Shown: positions 8,853-18,151, counted from the stretch's first letter. The stretch is DNA of 25,229 bases from Branchiostoma floridae (GCF_000003815.2 NW_023365855.1:1-25229); one strand, 5' to 3'. Numbers and translations are program-made. The notes: generated by a model not told the origin, from the sequence alone.

Positions 8853-8963
8853 CTGTTGTGGAGGTTACAGCGGCCCCTGCTGTTGACGACAGCACTGTGC
8901 TAGTGGCTGCTGTTGAAGTTGTACCAGTAGGAGTTGTTGGTGGAGATGTGGTGGTTTGTATGG
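8853..8963 (-). CDS. Gene B, third Thr/Pro/Ser-rich linker exon (exon 14), acceptor damaged
   Basis: The minus-strand frame reads AIQTTTSPPTTPTGTTSTAA and ends STAGAAVTSTTG before a good donor (G|GTAAGG at 8852). It is homologous to the 54-bp linker exons at 11483 and 13314 (AVQTTT...) but has a longer Thr/Ser tract. Those two have ACAG at the acceptor; here the homologous bases read ACGG, and no AG lies in the preceding pyrimidine tract. The first usable AG is internal, before 8909 (CAACAG|CA), and it keeps phase 1, giving a 57-bp exon. A mucin-like, probably O-glycosylated spacer is the likely role. It may be the shortened last linker or a dead exon. No C-type lectin exon follows in the window. 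Confidence 0.55.
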
Positions 8964-9954
8964 CCGTTTTAGATGTGCAGTATAGAGAAGAAAAAAAGAA
9001 ATGGTTGAGATAAAAGTTCAATCATGATTCTGATCGACCACATTCTAGCAAACACGCTACTTCACATTCATTGTTGGGCGATACGCCAGAGTTGAGGTTA
9101 CCAAAGAGCACACAGTTCCGTCTTGTCATCGCAGGAGGAATAATCCGCTGAGATCAACATTGACAATATGACTCGTGTTGGATAGGACATGAAGAACCAA
9201 ACTTTCTTCATTACTTCGCCCGCAATATGCGCTTGGAAAATGCTTGCTTCGTCTCGCATATCCGGTAGAAGTGATTGTGTATATCCTGTCATCCTGACAC
9301 TCATCAGAAATCTTTATTGACACGACAAAAGTGTAGCGACTTTCGTATGGTCTACATGTATACAAACTACTTCCAGTAAAACTAAACAGACATATATTGA
9401 TATCCATTGCTAGAAATTCGTTTTGGGGATTAGGTGCACTTGGCATCTAAAATTTCGATGAATCCAAATTGAGCTTCAAATTCTTAAACAAGTAAGTTAC
9501 TATGACAGACATTTTATTATATATTTCTAACAGTTGGATGTCAAGAATATGGTGCATAATAGTATGTTTAGGTAAACCTACGGAAATATTTGGGTGCACC
9601 CAGTGTACACCACAGGCCTGTGTTATTTCGCACGATATTGTGATAGAGAACGTTTTTATGGCTTGTTTTGGCTGCTTTAATTTACGCTGCTTTCTGACCC
9701 ATCATTGGTGTATCGATTTAGTCGGAACATATCGGAACACGCGAGCCTGTTATGAACCCCCTAAATGACGTGATTTTATGATATACATGTATATTTATTT
9801 GAATTATCTTAGACCTTAATACATTTATTCAAGGTACATGGTAAGACGTAATGTTGACACAGAAATGACGCATTATATTTTGGACAGATGAGGACAATGT
9901 GGCACTGCACTCAAGTTTGTAACTTGTTATAACATGGCCACATACACGGTACAG
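8964..9954. other. Intron-like sequence of gene B
   Basis: The part up to about 9060 matches the flanks at 11580-11640 and 13400-13450. The part at about 9700-9880 matches 11820-11950. These belong to the duplicated linker/C-type lectin unit. The middle (9070-9690) has no recognisable exon. Open frames on both strands there lack domain similarity that I can recognise and good splice context. Confidence 0.5.
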
Positions 9955-10150
9955 ACAGAAGGTAGTCTTCTACCACCCCAACCGAAGTCAGGTACCCATT
10001 TCTACACCTGGGTGAAGTGAGGAAAGTCGTGTAAAGTCCCTTTCCCAAGGGCACAACGTCGGGGGCACGGCGGGTATCGAACTCGGGACCTCTAGATTCC
10101 GAGCCGAATGCTCTACCAGTTACGCCACGCACGACGCCACAAGCCACGCC
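9955..10150 (-). mobile_element. tRNA-derived SINE
   Basis: On the minus strand the element begins with a tRNA-like head. Its A box is TGGCGTAACTGGTAGAGC (10110-10127) and its B box is GGTCCCGAGTTCGATACC (10073-10090), the internal RNA polymerase III promoter. A body follows with gttgtgcccttgggaaaggg and aatgggtacctgacttcgg, a SINE body type common in invertebrate deuterostomes. Its 5' end lies just downstream of the C-type lectin exon at 10195. The equivalent place in the duplicate unit (near 12045) has no SINE, so the insertion postdates the duplication. The tRNA-like part is not a functional tRNA gene because it lacks a cloverleaf with a proper acceptor stem. Confidence 0.85.
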
Positions 10151-10194
10151 CCGTTACCAGTCATGGCCTTCATAACGACGATTCGGACGCATAC

Positions 10195-10575
10195 CTTCAT
10201 TTATCTGACAGATAAATCCCTTGGTCTTGCTGCAGTCTTTTACATGCCAGGAGGATCCGGTCACGTAAAAGCCGACACAACCGTAATCTGATGTCGGGTG
10301 CCCGGGGTACCAGTTGGAGAAGTCAAATGACGTCAGTGGTTCGCCGTCCTCGAATACCCACTGCCCATCGCTGTTGCTGTCGGTCAGTCCTAGCCAGCGG
10401 CCTCCTACTACTTCTGCTAGATTAGCGAGGAAAGTATTGGTGGCACTGTCCTTCGGCATGGCTAACATCCCATTGTCTGCCGCACACGTCTGTTTAGCTT
10501 CGTCGCGCGTCTTCTGCTCAGCAAAACTCTTGTAGCGAACTCCGTTAAAATGAACATAGTCTGCTTTTGGACAAC
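10195..10575 (-). CDS. Gene B exon 13: third C-type lectin domain
   Basis: The exon begins after acceptor AGCAG (10576-10577) with GCPKADYVHFNGVRYKSFA. It contains the CTLD hallmarks AKQTCAADNGMLAMP, RWLGLTDSNSDGQWVFEDG, SNWYPGHP, YGCVGF, WHVKDC and GFICQ. It is 381 bp, phase 1 at both ends, with donor G|GTATGC. The Cys seen in the sister domain (GVCYKS) is Arg here (GVRYKS), so one N-terminal disulfide is lost. The EPN/QPD sugar-binding motif is replaced by GHP, so classical Ca2+-dependent mannose or galactose binding is doubtful. If the donor is not used, the frame continues for about 14 codons to a TAA at 10154, giving an alternative C-terminus. Confidence 0.88.
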
Positions 10576-11482
10576 CTGCTAAAGTGAACAAATATTTATC
10601 GTACAGCATCGAGTATCAGCAGTGATGATTCAGGTGCAATTGAGATGGTTTGTGTAGACGTCTGGTCTTTAGGAATCCGTTATAAATCATGTAATTGAGG
10701 TCAAAAGCTCACCGGGAGTGGTGTGTGGCGTTATTGCTGGATTAGATGTACACAGTGCACATGCTTTGGGTGCTTTACATGTGCTTTTTATGTTGCCGGC
10801 ATCATTCATTTGGCAGTTTGAAAAGTACATTTTTTTCAATTCAATACTATTTAGTTGGTAGGTTTATCCTATGAAATGGCGGGCTGATGCTCCTGTTTTT
10901 AACTATGAACACATGAGTCGGAAACCAAAAAGACCCACGACGGTAGCATAGTACTGACATTGCAGCTTCCTCTTAATTTGTAAACTATAAAGTCGTCGAT
11001 ATGTTTTGCACAATTCAATTCATTCGGCTACTTTTTTTTTTGAAGAAGATTTTGACATGGACATCACAACAATTTCGATGACGTGAACAATCTATCTAAC
11101 CAACTCAGGTCTAGTTTCAGCAGATTCTCTTCCCGAAGTCTTCTTGCCAGATATAACCATGAAGATAGGACAATTATGGATTTCCTTTAATTTTCTGCTT
11201 GTTGATGGATCTTTGTTCAATGAAAGACTGAGTAAACTGGCTATATTTTATACCTTGGAATAAAACCAGAATGTTAAAGGCACCCACGAATCCTCAATGA
11301 CGCATTAAACTGGACAGTGTGGAATTTAAGGGCACGGTAAAGACTATATAATAAGTGTTTAATCGAAAATTAGATGTTTACACCGTAATTGATAATGTTA
11401 TTTCCTGTTACCCTGAAGTCATGCTCATTTTAGATTTGATACATGGACGACACCTTGACATAACAATTGTACAGCGCTATAC
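10576..11482. other. Gene B intron, duplicated unit
   Basis: Collinear with 12466-13313 over most of its length (for example cgtacagcatcgatgatcag versus cgtacagcatcgagtatcag near the CTLD exon). No further exon, RNA gene or element end is recognised. Confidence 0.6.
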
Positions 11483-11536
11483 CTGTTGTGGTTGTTGTTG
11501 TAGGAGTCGTTGGCGGAGTTGTAGTGGTTTGCACGG
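11483..11536 (-). CDS. Gene B exon 12: Thr/Pro-rich linker
   Basis: A 54-bp exon between acceptor ACAACAG and donor G|GTATAG, phase 1 at both ends. It encodes AVQTTTTPPTTPTTTTTTG. The composition is that of an O-glycosylated spacer between globular modules. It has the same length as the exon at 13314 and pairs with the C-type lectin exon at 10195. Confidence 0.8.
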
Positions 11537-11748
11537 CTGTTGTAGATGCCCAGTGTAGAGAAATAACAGAAAAGGTTGAGATACAAATTCGATCATGATT
11601 CGGGCCATATTCTACCAAATGCATTACTTCAAGACAAGTTGTATGACACTCATCAGTTGAGCAGTAGGTACAACGTTGGTAGATTATATATGATAGTGGT
11701 TGTGAGCATAGAAGTTGGCATTTAAATTGTAGATATCTCAGTTTTTAC

Positions 11749-11804
11749 GAGCTCTTGTACCAAACTCCGCTAAAATGAACATAGTCTGCTTTTGGACAAC
11801 CTGC
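11749..11804 (-). pseudogene. Relic of a C-type lectin exon 5' end
   Basis: About 56 bp reproduces the start of the CTLD exons on the minus strand (GCPKADYVHFSGVWYKS, preceded by a CTGCAG-type acceptor) and then breaks into intron-like sequence at about 11748. It has no donor and no remaining domain. It lies between two complete linker-CTLD units, so it marks a third, largely deleted tandem copy. Confidence 0.8.
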
Positions 11805-12090
11805 AGTATTTAACCGTATCAATCTAGTCTGGTCATATCAGAACACGGGAGTTAAACGTACTTTTATATTCATTTATACCATCTTAGACCATAATAGACA
11901 TGTTCAAGATACATAGTTAGACGTAATGTTGACGCAGAAATGACGCGATAGATTTCCCTCCGTGGTCGAGGCATCACTGTATTCCACGAATGAGGCCCAA
12001 TTTATACTATCTATTACGAGTACTCATTGCCCCGTTAACAGCTATGCCTATGGCCCTCATGTGTGCCATTAGGATGATCCCGGCGCATAC

Positions 12091-12465
12091 CTTCATATAT
12101 CTGACAGATGAATCCCTTGAGCTTGCTGCAGTCTTTTGCATCCCATCTGGATTCGGTCCTCATATATCCGACACAGTCAACTGGTCCCGGTTCATCGGGG
12201 TACCAGTTGGAGTAGTCGGATGACGTCAGCGTTTGGCCGTCCTCAAATACCCACTGCCCATCGCTGTTGGCTCTACTCAGCCCTAGCCAGCGACCATTTA
12301 CTCCTTCTAGATTAGCGAGGAAAGTATTGGTGGCATTGTCCTTCGGTATGGCTAACATCCCGCCGTCTGCGGCACACGTCTGTTTAGCATCGCCCCACGT
12401 CTTCTGCTCAGCAAAGCTCTTGTAGCAAACTCCGTTAAAATGAACGTAGTCTGCTTTTGGACAAC
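12091..12465 (-). CDS. Gene B exon 11: second C-type lectin domain
   Basis: The exon starts after acceptor AGCAG with GCPKADYVHFNGVCYKSFA. It continues with the CTLD core AADGGMLAIPKDNATNTF, RWLGLSRANSDGQWVFEDG, SDYSNWYPDEPGPVDCVGY, WDAKDCSKLKGFICQ. It is 375 bp, phase 1/1, donor G|GTATGC, so the whole CTLD is one exon. EPG stands where mannose-type CTLDs have EPN, and the WND box is WDA, so canonical Ca2+ site 2 ligands are only partly kept. It is a close paralogue of exon 13 but retains the extra N-terminal Cys. Read-through past the donor would end about 20 codons later, at a TAA near 12040. Extracellular carbohydrate or ligand recognition is the family role. Confidence 0.9.
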
Positions 12466-13313
12466 CTGCTAAAATTGATTAATTAACGTACAGCATCGAT
12501 GATCAGCGGAGAGGATCATGTTGCAATTGAGGCGGTTTGTGTAGACCTCCGTCTAGGAATCCGTTATTTGATGTTTAAAACCCCCTCGGAAGCGGTGTGC
12601 ACCCTAATTGCTGGATTAGATGTGCACAGCGTATATGAGTGTTTATATTTGCTTCATAAGTCGCCGGCATTGATCATTCATTAGGCACTTTGAAAAGTAT
12701 TTTTCTCAAATCAATACTATCTAGTCGGTATACATATCCTTTGAATACATGAGTCGGAAACCGACATAACCCTCGACGGTAGCATGGTATCGATATTACT
12801 GCTTCCGACCAACTTGTAAGTTCTAAAGTCTCTAATGTTTTGTACAATTCATTCAGCTACTCTTTCTCTACAAGAAACGTTTTTGGCATGAACTTCACGA
12901 CAATTTCCTTACTTGAAATGCTATTAACAGACTATCCAAGCAACACACAGATTTGGCTTTAACTGAATTTCTTCCCGATAAATCCATGCAGATAAACCAA
13001 TTCTGGATTTCGGTTCCTTCTCTGGTTGTTGATGGGGCTTTGTTCAAAATATTGATAAAAATTCTTAGTAAACTGGCTAAATTGAAATAAAACCAGACTG
13101 ATAGGGGTTATTCCTACGAATGCTCAATGGCGCATTAAACTGTGCAATGTAAGGGCACGATGAAGACTACAAAATAGGTTTTTAATTGAAAATTACTTGA
13201 GTAGATGTTTACACCGTAATATGTCATGTTATTTACTGTTACCATGAAGTCATTCTCATTTTAATATTGATACATGTACGACACTACTGCATAAGAATCG
13301 TACAGCGCCATAC
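12466..13313. other. Gene B intron, duplicated unit
   Basis: Collinear with 10576-11482. No exon or element was recognised beyond the shared intron sequence. Confidence 0.6.
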
Positions 13314-13367
13314 CTGCTGTAGTGGTTGCTATAGGAGTCGTTGGCGGAGGTGTGGTGGTCTGCACGG
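13314..13367 (-). CDS. Gene B exon 10: Thr/Pro-rich linker
   Basis: A 54-bp, phase 1/1 exon between acceptor CAACAG and donor G|GTATGG, encoding AVQTTTPPPTTPIATTTAG. It is a probable O-glycosylated spacer after the first C-type lectin domain. It and the exons at 11483 and 8853 are copies of one ancestral exon. Confidence 0.82.
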
Positions 13368-13922
13368 CTGTTGGAGACATAAGAGAGAAAGTTGAGGTAC
13401 AAATTCAATCACGATACGGACCATATTTTAGTAAATGCATTACTTCACACCAAGCTGTACACAAGTGCCATCAACTCATGATGGCATTTGAATAGTCGAG
13501 GCAACGTTGGCAAATTAGATGATAGTGTACATAGAAATTTACATTTAAATTGTAGAGATTATTGTTGCTACGAGAAGGCACATACTCGTAACAATCCTTA
13601 AACATATCAATAAGTTCTCACATATCATTAACGTGTTTGGAACATTATGTTTAAGATTCAGCTGGGGGTTAAAACAATACACAATACCGTCTCAAAGTGA
13701 CCGCAAACGATTGCTTATATTGCTATAATACAAACTGTAGATTTCAGGAGAAATAAGCTGAGCAACGGCATGGTTGCAGGCATCGAACCGTAAAAGCACG
13801 TAACTATTTCCTATTACTGAATAGCGTGAATTCTTTCGAAGGTGATATGTGTACATTTATTTTCTTAAGACATCAATGAAGCACACTTGATTCTCTTAAA
13901 GACGTACGTTTCTTAAACGTAC
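13368..13922. other. Gene B intron
   Basis: The first 200 bp resemble 11537-11745, the upstream flank of the duplicated unit. The remainder shows nothing recognisable. Confidence 0.5.
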
Positions 13923-14137
13923 CTGTTTCGCAGATGTATTTAAAGGTGCTACTGCACGATGCGTCCGACCACAGGTTTCTGCGTTGACTGTTAAGGTTTG
14001 TTCCATACACAAGATGGGAACAGCTCCCGGATCCGGGTTCGTCAGGCGCCCAGGCAGCGAATTCACCAAGCGCCGCGTCCTGGCCGTCCACCCATGTCCC
14101 GTCTGGTCTACTTAATCCCAGCCAAAAATTCTGATTT
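13923..14137 (-). CDS. Gene B exon 9: first C-type lectin domain, second half
   Basis: The acceptor ATCACAG at 14138 is followed by NQNFWLGLSRPDGTWVDGQD, then FAAWAPDEPGSGSCSHLVY, NLWSDASCSSTFKYICET and donor G|GTACGT. It enters in phase 2 (completing a Ser with exon 8) and leaves in phase 1. It carries WLGL, the EPG variant of the sugar-binding motif, and the closing Cys pair of a CTLD (DASC...YICE). An intron here splits the domain, unlike the two downstream one-exon CTLDs, so this CTLD has a separate origin. Confidence 0.88.
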
Positions 14138-14447
14138 CTGTGATATGTAATAAAGAAATAACATTTCCATTCCACATACGTTTCCATATACGTTTTAATA
14201 TAAGACCTTCGAACGATAAACACACGTGCTAGAGGTTGTTGGACAAGGTAAGAGATATCTTTCAACCTGAAAGAGGAACAAGGTGTTCGTGTCAAGTTAG
14301 CACCAAAGAAAACATGCTGAAGTGATAACACTTCAAATCGGTACAAAGGAGGCCTATTGACAACCACAACCCATGTTTTACAGTATACAGGAGCTGAAAT
14401 GCCTGTTCGTACAATATCTATCAGAGTATGAAAGACATGATTCTTAC

Positions 14448-14643
14448 GATATACAGTTCTTGTAAAACACCAGATATTCCTGTTCGTTCCAGTCCCTCGG
14501 CACGGCGACCATTCCTCCAACCGCGGCACACCTCGTTTGAGCCGTGGCGTAGTCAACAAGCTCGTTAGATGTTGCCGTGTACGTTTTGTTATTGGGAAGA
14601 TTGATGAAATCATTTGTTGGGCAACTTTCGGGGAGATCCCAAC
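14448..14643 (-). CDS. Gene B exon 8: first C-type lectin domain, first half
   Basis: It begins after TTTGCAG with GWDLPESCPTNDFINLPNNK. It then has DYATAQTRCAAVGGMVAVPRD (the alpha-1/alpha-2 region with the first conserved Cys) and ends before the donor TC|GTAAGA at 14447. It enters in phase 1 and leaves in phase 2; the junction with exon 9 restores the frame. The open frame running past the donor through 14300-13880 is intron and should not be read as protein. Confidence 0.87.
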
Positions 14644-15612
14644 CTGCAAAAACGGAAATATCGAAGACATTTTCCCCGGCAATCTGTCTTGTCACTTGAC
14701 GTTGGGCCATCACCTTAATTGACATGTTTTGTAAAATGGGAAGTGTTAAAGTGGTACTATTGCCAAAACGCTTACCTTATGTAGATACAAAAGTCGCCGA
14801 TATTGAACCCATGATCTGAAAACATCTATCATCACAGTAGTTTTATGGGTTTATTTTGAAATTAGAAAGTCAACGCAGTGTAAAGGAGTATTTCAGCTTA
14901 TTTCAATAGAAACGACAGCGAAGGTACATCACGGAGTCTAAAGGATGTGGTTTGTTTTAACCGACAATGATATACAACCTGTTTTTTTCTACTTTTTAAT
15001 CCACCTAAACAGTGCTAAACAACGTCAATTGTATGAGGTGTTTTCCATCTAGAAATGTTCTTGAGTCTTTTACACGTTTATTGACATTGACATTGCATGA
15101 CAGACAGTCAGGGCTATCCAACTAGCCAATGGCGTTTACAAAACCCTGTTGATGAATACCTCGGGAACAAACTCGCTGTTACTTTTCCACCTACTTCACT
15201 GTTAAAAGGAAGTTGATATATGGCCTTTGGTTACATAATGGCCTTCGTGAAAGCCAGAGAGGAAATAATTGTACTGTTGGATTAGAAGCTGAATAAGCCG
15301 GCTTTCCAATTTTACAAATTAGGATGCGACAGTGAAGTCGGTTTCGGGGACGGAACATGCATCGGATTGAGTTGACTGCAGTTTTGTTGACCTTCTTTAG
15401 ACGCAATTTAAACGAGGGTGTAAAAAGCTGATAAACCCTATTTCTTTGGTTTACAATACATACTCGTTTGTTGTACTTCTCTATAACACCCACGACAGCC
15501 ACCATGTACAAATATTTTACTTATCCACAGGAGATCTGAATAAAATGGCCACGACCGTAGACTGCACTGATAAGCTGGACTTATGTGCTAAAAATAGGAT
15601 TCCGTTTCTCAC
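14644..15612. other. Gene B intron
   Basis: AT-rich, about 970 bp. A minus-strand open frame at 15191-15511 shows no domain that I recognise. No RNA gene or repeat structure stands out. Confidence 0.5.
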
Positions 15613-15735
15613 CGTCACAGTTTAGCCCATCTCCGTTAAGCGTCTGTCCGAGGTGACAGGAACACTGGAAGCTGCCCTCAGTGTTGGTGCAGACGTGCTC
15701 ACATCCCCCGTTAGCGTCAGCACACTCGTCAATAT
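15613..15735 (-). CDS. Gene B exon 7: calcium-binding EGF module 2
   Basis: A 123-bp, phase 1/1 exon (acceptor ACAACAG, donor G|GTGAGA). It encodes DIDECADANGGCEHVCTNTE, then GSFQCSCHLGQTLNGDGLNC. The DIDEC start and the six cysteines are those of a Ca2+-binding EGF module. It is too short for most gene finders and has no ATG of its own. It pairs with the identically sized exon 6. In such proteins these modules form rigid spacers between binding domains. Confidence 0.9.
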
Positions 15736-15885
15736 CTGTTGTTAATTGAATAGGAAGTCAAATGATAGATACATTCACTTATTTATCCATTTATTTCAAT
15801 CTGTATCCTTTACCCAGGGTAACTACTTCAGTGACATACGTACTGCTTTCCATGGAGGCCCTGAGTGTACACAAAGTCATGATGA

Positions 15886-15995
15886 TAATATATATATCTA
15901 TATCTATATATCTATATATCTATATATTTATATATCTATATATCTATATATCTATATATCTATATATATATCTATATATATATAGATATATATAT
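15886..15995. repeat. (TATATC)n / (AT)n microsatellite
   Basis: About 110 bp of repeated tatatatctatatatc in the intron between exons 6 and 7. It directly abuts the LINE fragment. Confidence 0.95.
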
Positions 15996-16380
15996 TGTAT
16001 CTTGAAGACGAGACACATTTTTTACTAGAGTGTACATTATATGAATACGAACGCCAATCCCTATTTAATACTTTACAAAGAGACAATATCTGTAAGAAAA
16101 TGTCAAAACAAGACTTGTTTAAGTACTTGATGTTATGCAAGGACGATCATGCTATCGACACAATATGTAAATATGTCTCCATGTGTTTCAAAAAGAGAGA
16201 AGAACATGTTAGAAGCAGCCATTAGAGATTGTAACACATAGTGCCTTAGTTCCTTTTCCATTTAGACTAGTTTAAAACCATTGTAGTAGTCTAGTTTCTT
16301 TTTTCCTCTGCATCCATAAGACCATATGTGGTCCCTTTGTGCATTTAGCCCTCGGGCATGAATATGCAATAAAGATTATC
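15996..16380 (+). mobile_element. 3' end of a non-LTR retrotransposon (LINE)
   Basis: The plus frame up to the stop at 16223-16225 reads LEDETHFLLECTLYEYERQS, then FKYLMLCKDD and VSMCFKKREEH. This resembles the C-terminal tail of LINE ORF2 proteins (the ExxHFLxxCxxY block, seen in CR1/L2-like clades). A 3' UTR of about 155 bp ends in aatatgcaataaagattatc. A (TATATC)n tract follows immediately, which fits the microsatellite-like 3' tails of such elements. It is 5'-truncated, as most LINE copies are, and lies antisense to gene B inside an intron. Confidence 0.7.
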
Positions 16381-16396
16381 ATATATATCTATATCT

Positions 16397-16468
<72 letters not shown>
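16381..16468. repeat. Compound microsatellite (ATATCT)n(AT)n(AG)n
   Basis: Runs of atatct, then about 28 bp of alternating TA, then about 28 bp of alternating AG. It directly follows the LINE 3' end. Confidence 0.95.
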
Positions 16469-16471
<3 letters not shown>

Positions 16472-16907
16472 AAGGCATCATCATCATCAAATAGAAAAGT
16501 CGGTACCAAGTCGTATAGTACAATCAGAGGTCAGAGGTCAGCACATGTCTTGACAAGAGTCACATGAACACTTGAACGAAGGATTTAGCCCCCATCTGAT
16601 TACAGCATTAATTCCACCATTTTTGGGAAATGTGGAAATAAAAATCTTTTAAACTTTTCACTGATGTCAAATGATGCTGGCATTATGGTTCTCACAGTAC
16701 GCATGCATCGCTTCCATGTTCACCAACATTTGGTGTTTTCCTCCACCCACAGTGCCATTCGACAGTAACCCACAACCTTTTACTGAGATACGCAAAAAGG
16801 CCTTCGTCTATATGTAGTGTATCACGCAACGTATTCAGATCTAACCTACTGGAGTGATGATTTGAAATGAAACGAGTGTTAGAAATGATAATAAAGATCT
16901 TGCTTAC
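16469..16907. other. Gene B intron remainder
   Basis: No exon recognised. There is a short direct repeat cagaggtcagaggtcag near 16526. The rest is unremarkable AT-rich sequence. Confidence 0.5.
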
Positions 16908-17030
16908 CATCACATGAGGCACCGTCATCGTTCAAGTTGTAGCCAGTTTGACAGGAACATGAGTAACTTCCCTTTGTATTTGTGCAATTCTGTGAACATC
17001 CACCATTTCCTGTGGCGCACTCGTCAACAT
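16908..17030 (-). CDS. Gene B exon 6: calcium-binding EGF module 1
   Basis: A 123-bp, phase 1/1 exon (acceptor GCCAAAG, donor G|GTAAGC). It encodes [20 protein letters not shown], then [20 protein letters not shown]. The DxDEC entry, six Cys spacing and YxC pattern define a Ca2+-binding EGF module. It lies between the SUEL lectin exon and EGF module 2, and the intron after it holds the microsatellites and LINE fragment. Confidence 0.9.
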
Positions 17031-17387
17031 CTTTGGCAAGAAAATGGGGATAGAAATACAGCTCAAAATTATGCGATGCTACCGTACATTATGTACACGT
17101 ATGTATGGAAACCAAAGATAAATGCTATATTGCATTTCAACTTCAGTATTCCCAAACACATTTAGAAGGAATGCATTCAATTAGTTATCGCTGATGTTTG
17201 CAAATATCAGTTATTGCTAATGTTTACAAATACTGTCCCGTTAATCACTTGTTTCCTCAATGGTGCGCGCGCGCGTGCGTGCAAGAGAGAGTGGACGAGC
17301 TTTATGATTCTTTATAGTGGATAGTGGAGCTGATTTTCTCGGAAGTAATAAACTGTTTTCAGTCATAAACACCAAACATCTACTTAC
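17031..17387. other. Gene B intron
   Basis: About 357 bp. It contains two near copies of tatcgctgatgtttgcaaat/tattgctaatgtttacaaat (about 17186 and 17212) and a short GC/GT alternating run near 17262. Nothing else is recognised. Confidence 0.5.
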
Positions 17388-17660
17388 CACACTGATAGGA
17401 GACCTCCAGGTACTCGGTTTCGTCGGGACACGGATCACCGTATGCTGAAGTGCTGGCGACAACTTGACATCCCTGTTGGTTGTCACAGGCGCTGCGAACT
17501 GTTGATGTAGCGGTGCTGCTGGTGCAGTACGTCTGTGAGCTGGAGGAACTACAGAACCAACCGTGGACCCGACCGAACATGGCGAAGCTTGTGAAAGGGA
17601 CTCTTCCGGCTGGACAGGACAACGTAACTGTAGCATCCTCGCAACCACGTATCACGTATG
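17388..17660 (-). CDS. Gene B exon 5: SUEL-type (rhamnose/galactose-binding) lectin domain
   Basis: A 273-bp, phase 1/1 exon (acceptor TTTGCAG, donor G|GTAAGT). It starts AYVIRGCEDATVTLSCPAG and continues FAMFGRVHGWFC, RSACDNQQGCQVVAS, then the signature GDPCPDETEYLEVSYQC. SUEL/Gal_Lectin domains carry a YGR-like and a DPC motif near the sugar site; here they are FGR and DPC, and the expected half-cystines are present. Members bind L-rhamnose or D-galactose in extracellular settings. The 5' end of this exon with its acceptor is tandemly duplicated upstream (17751-17887). Confidence 0.9.
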
Positions 17661-17887
17661 CTGCAAAAGGAGACAAAATTTTAGTCAACATTGGTTGTAG
17701 CGACATCTTCCTGCTTTCAAAGTTGGAATCGGCCAGGTAGGAACGTTTCCAACGTAACTGTAGCATCCTCGCAACCACGTATCAAGTATGCTGTAAAATG
17801 AGTCAAACGAGTTTTTTTTAGTCAACATTGGTTGTAGCGACATCTTCCTGCTTCCAAAATTGGAATCGGCCAGGTAGGAACGTTTCC
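17621..17887. repeat. Tandem duplication (2 x about 130 bp) covering the exon 5 acceptor
   Basis: Copy 1 is 17621-17750 and copy 2 is 17751-17887. Both start aacgtaactgtagcatcctc and end ggtaggaacgtttcc. The unit includes the first 40 bp of exon 5, its splice acceptor and about 90 bp of intron, so a second, unusable exon start (AYLIRGCEDATVTL) with its own TTTTACAG acceptor lies upstream of the real exon. No donor follows it. Confidence 0.88.
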
Positions 17888-18151
17888 TTAGTTTATACTT
17901 CTTAAACATAGCTCTATATAGACAACAATGAAAGGAACAGCAACGAAGAAAGAATAGCATGTAAATGGATGATAACTCATAACTGTACAAAGACAATACG
18001 GTGTCCCGAAAAGGGTTTGCTTCGACGTCATTGCATGGGTTTTGTCAAGCTAAATGTATTAGAATTTTTCAACAACGTATTTTTTCAACGGTTACCGGTT
18101 GACAATCAAACTAATCGAGTCATCACAACACATGTAATAAGAAGAGACTAC

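Noticed and set aside
9126-9446. A 106-codon minus-strand protein
   Set aside because: No recognised domain, no signal peptide, no convincing splice sites; it lies in an intron-like region.
10073-10127. A tRNA gene
   Set aside because: A and B boxes are present, but no proper acceptor stem; the downstream body is a SINE body.
13873-14447. A 269-codon continuous protein across the first C-type lectin
   Set aside because: The frame crosses a splice donor and intron; splicing TC|GTAAGA to ATCACAG restores the CTLD much better.
15191-15511. A 106-codon minus-strand frame
   Set aside because: Basic, no domain, inside an intron between confirmed exons.
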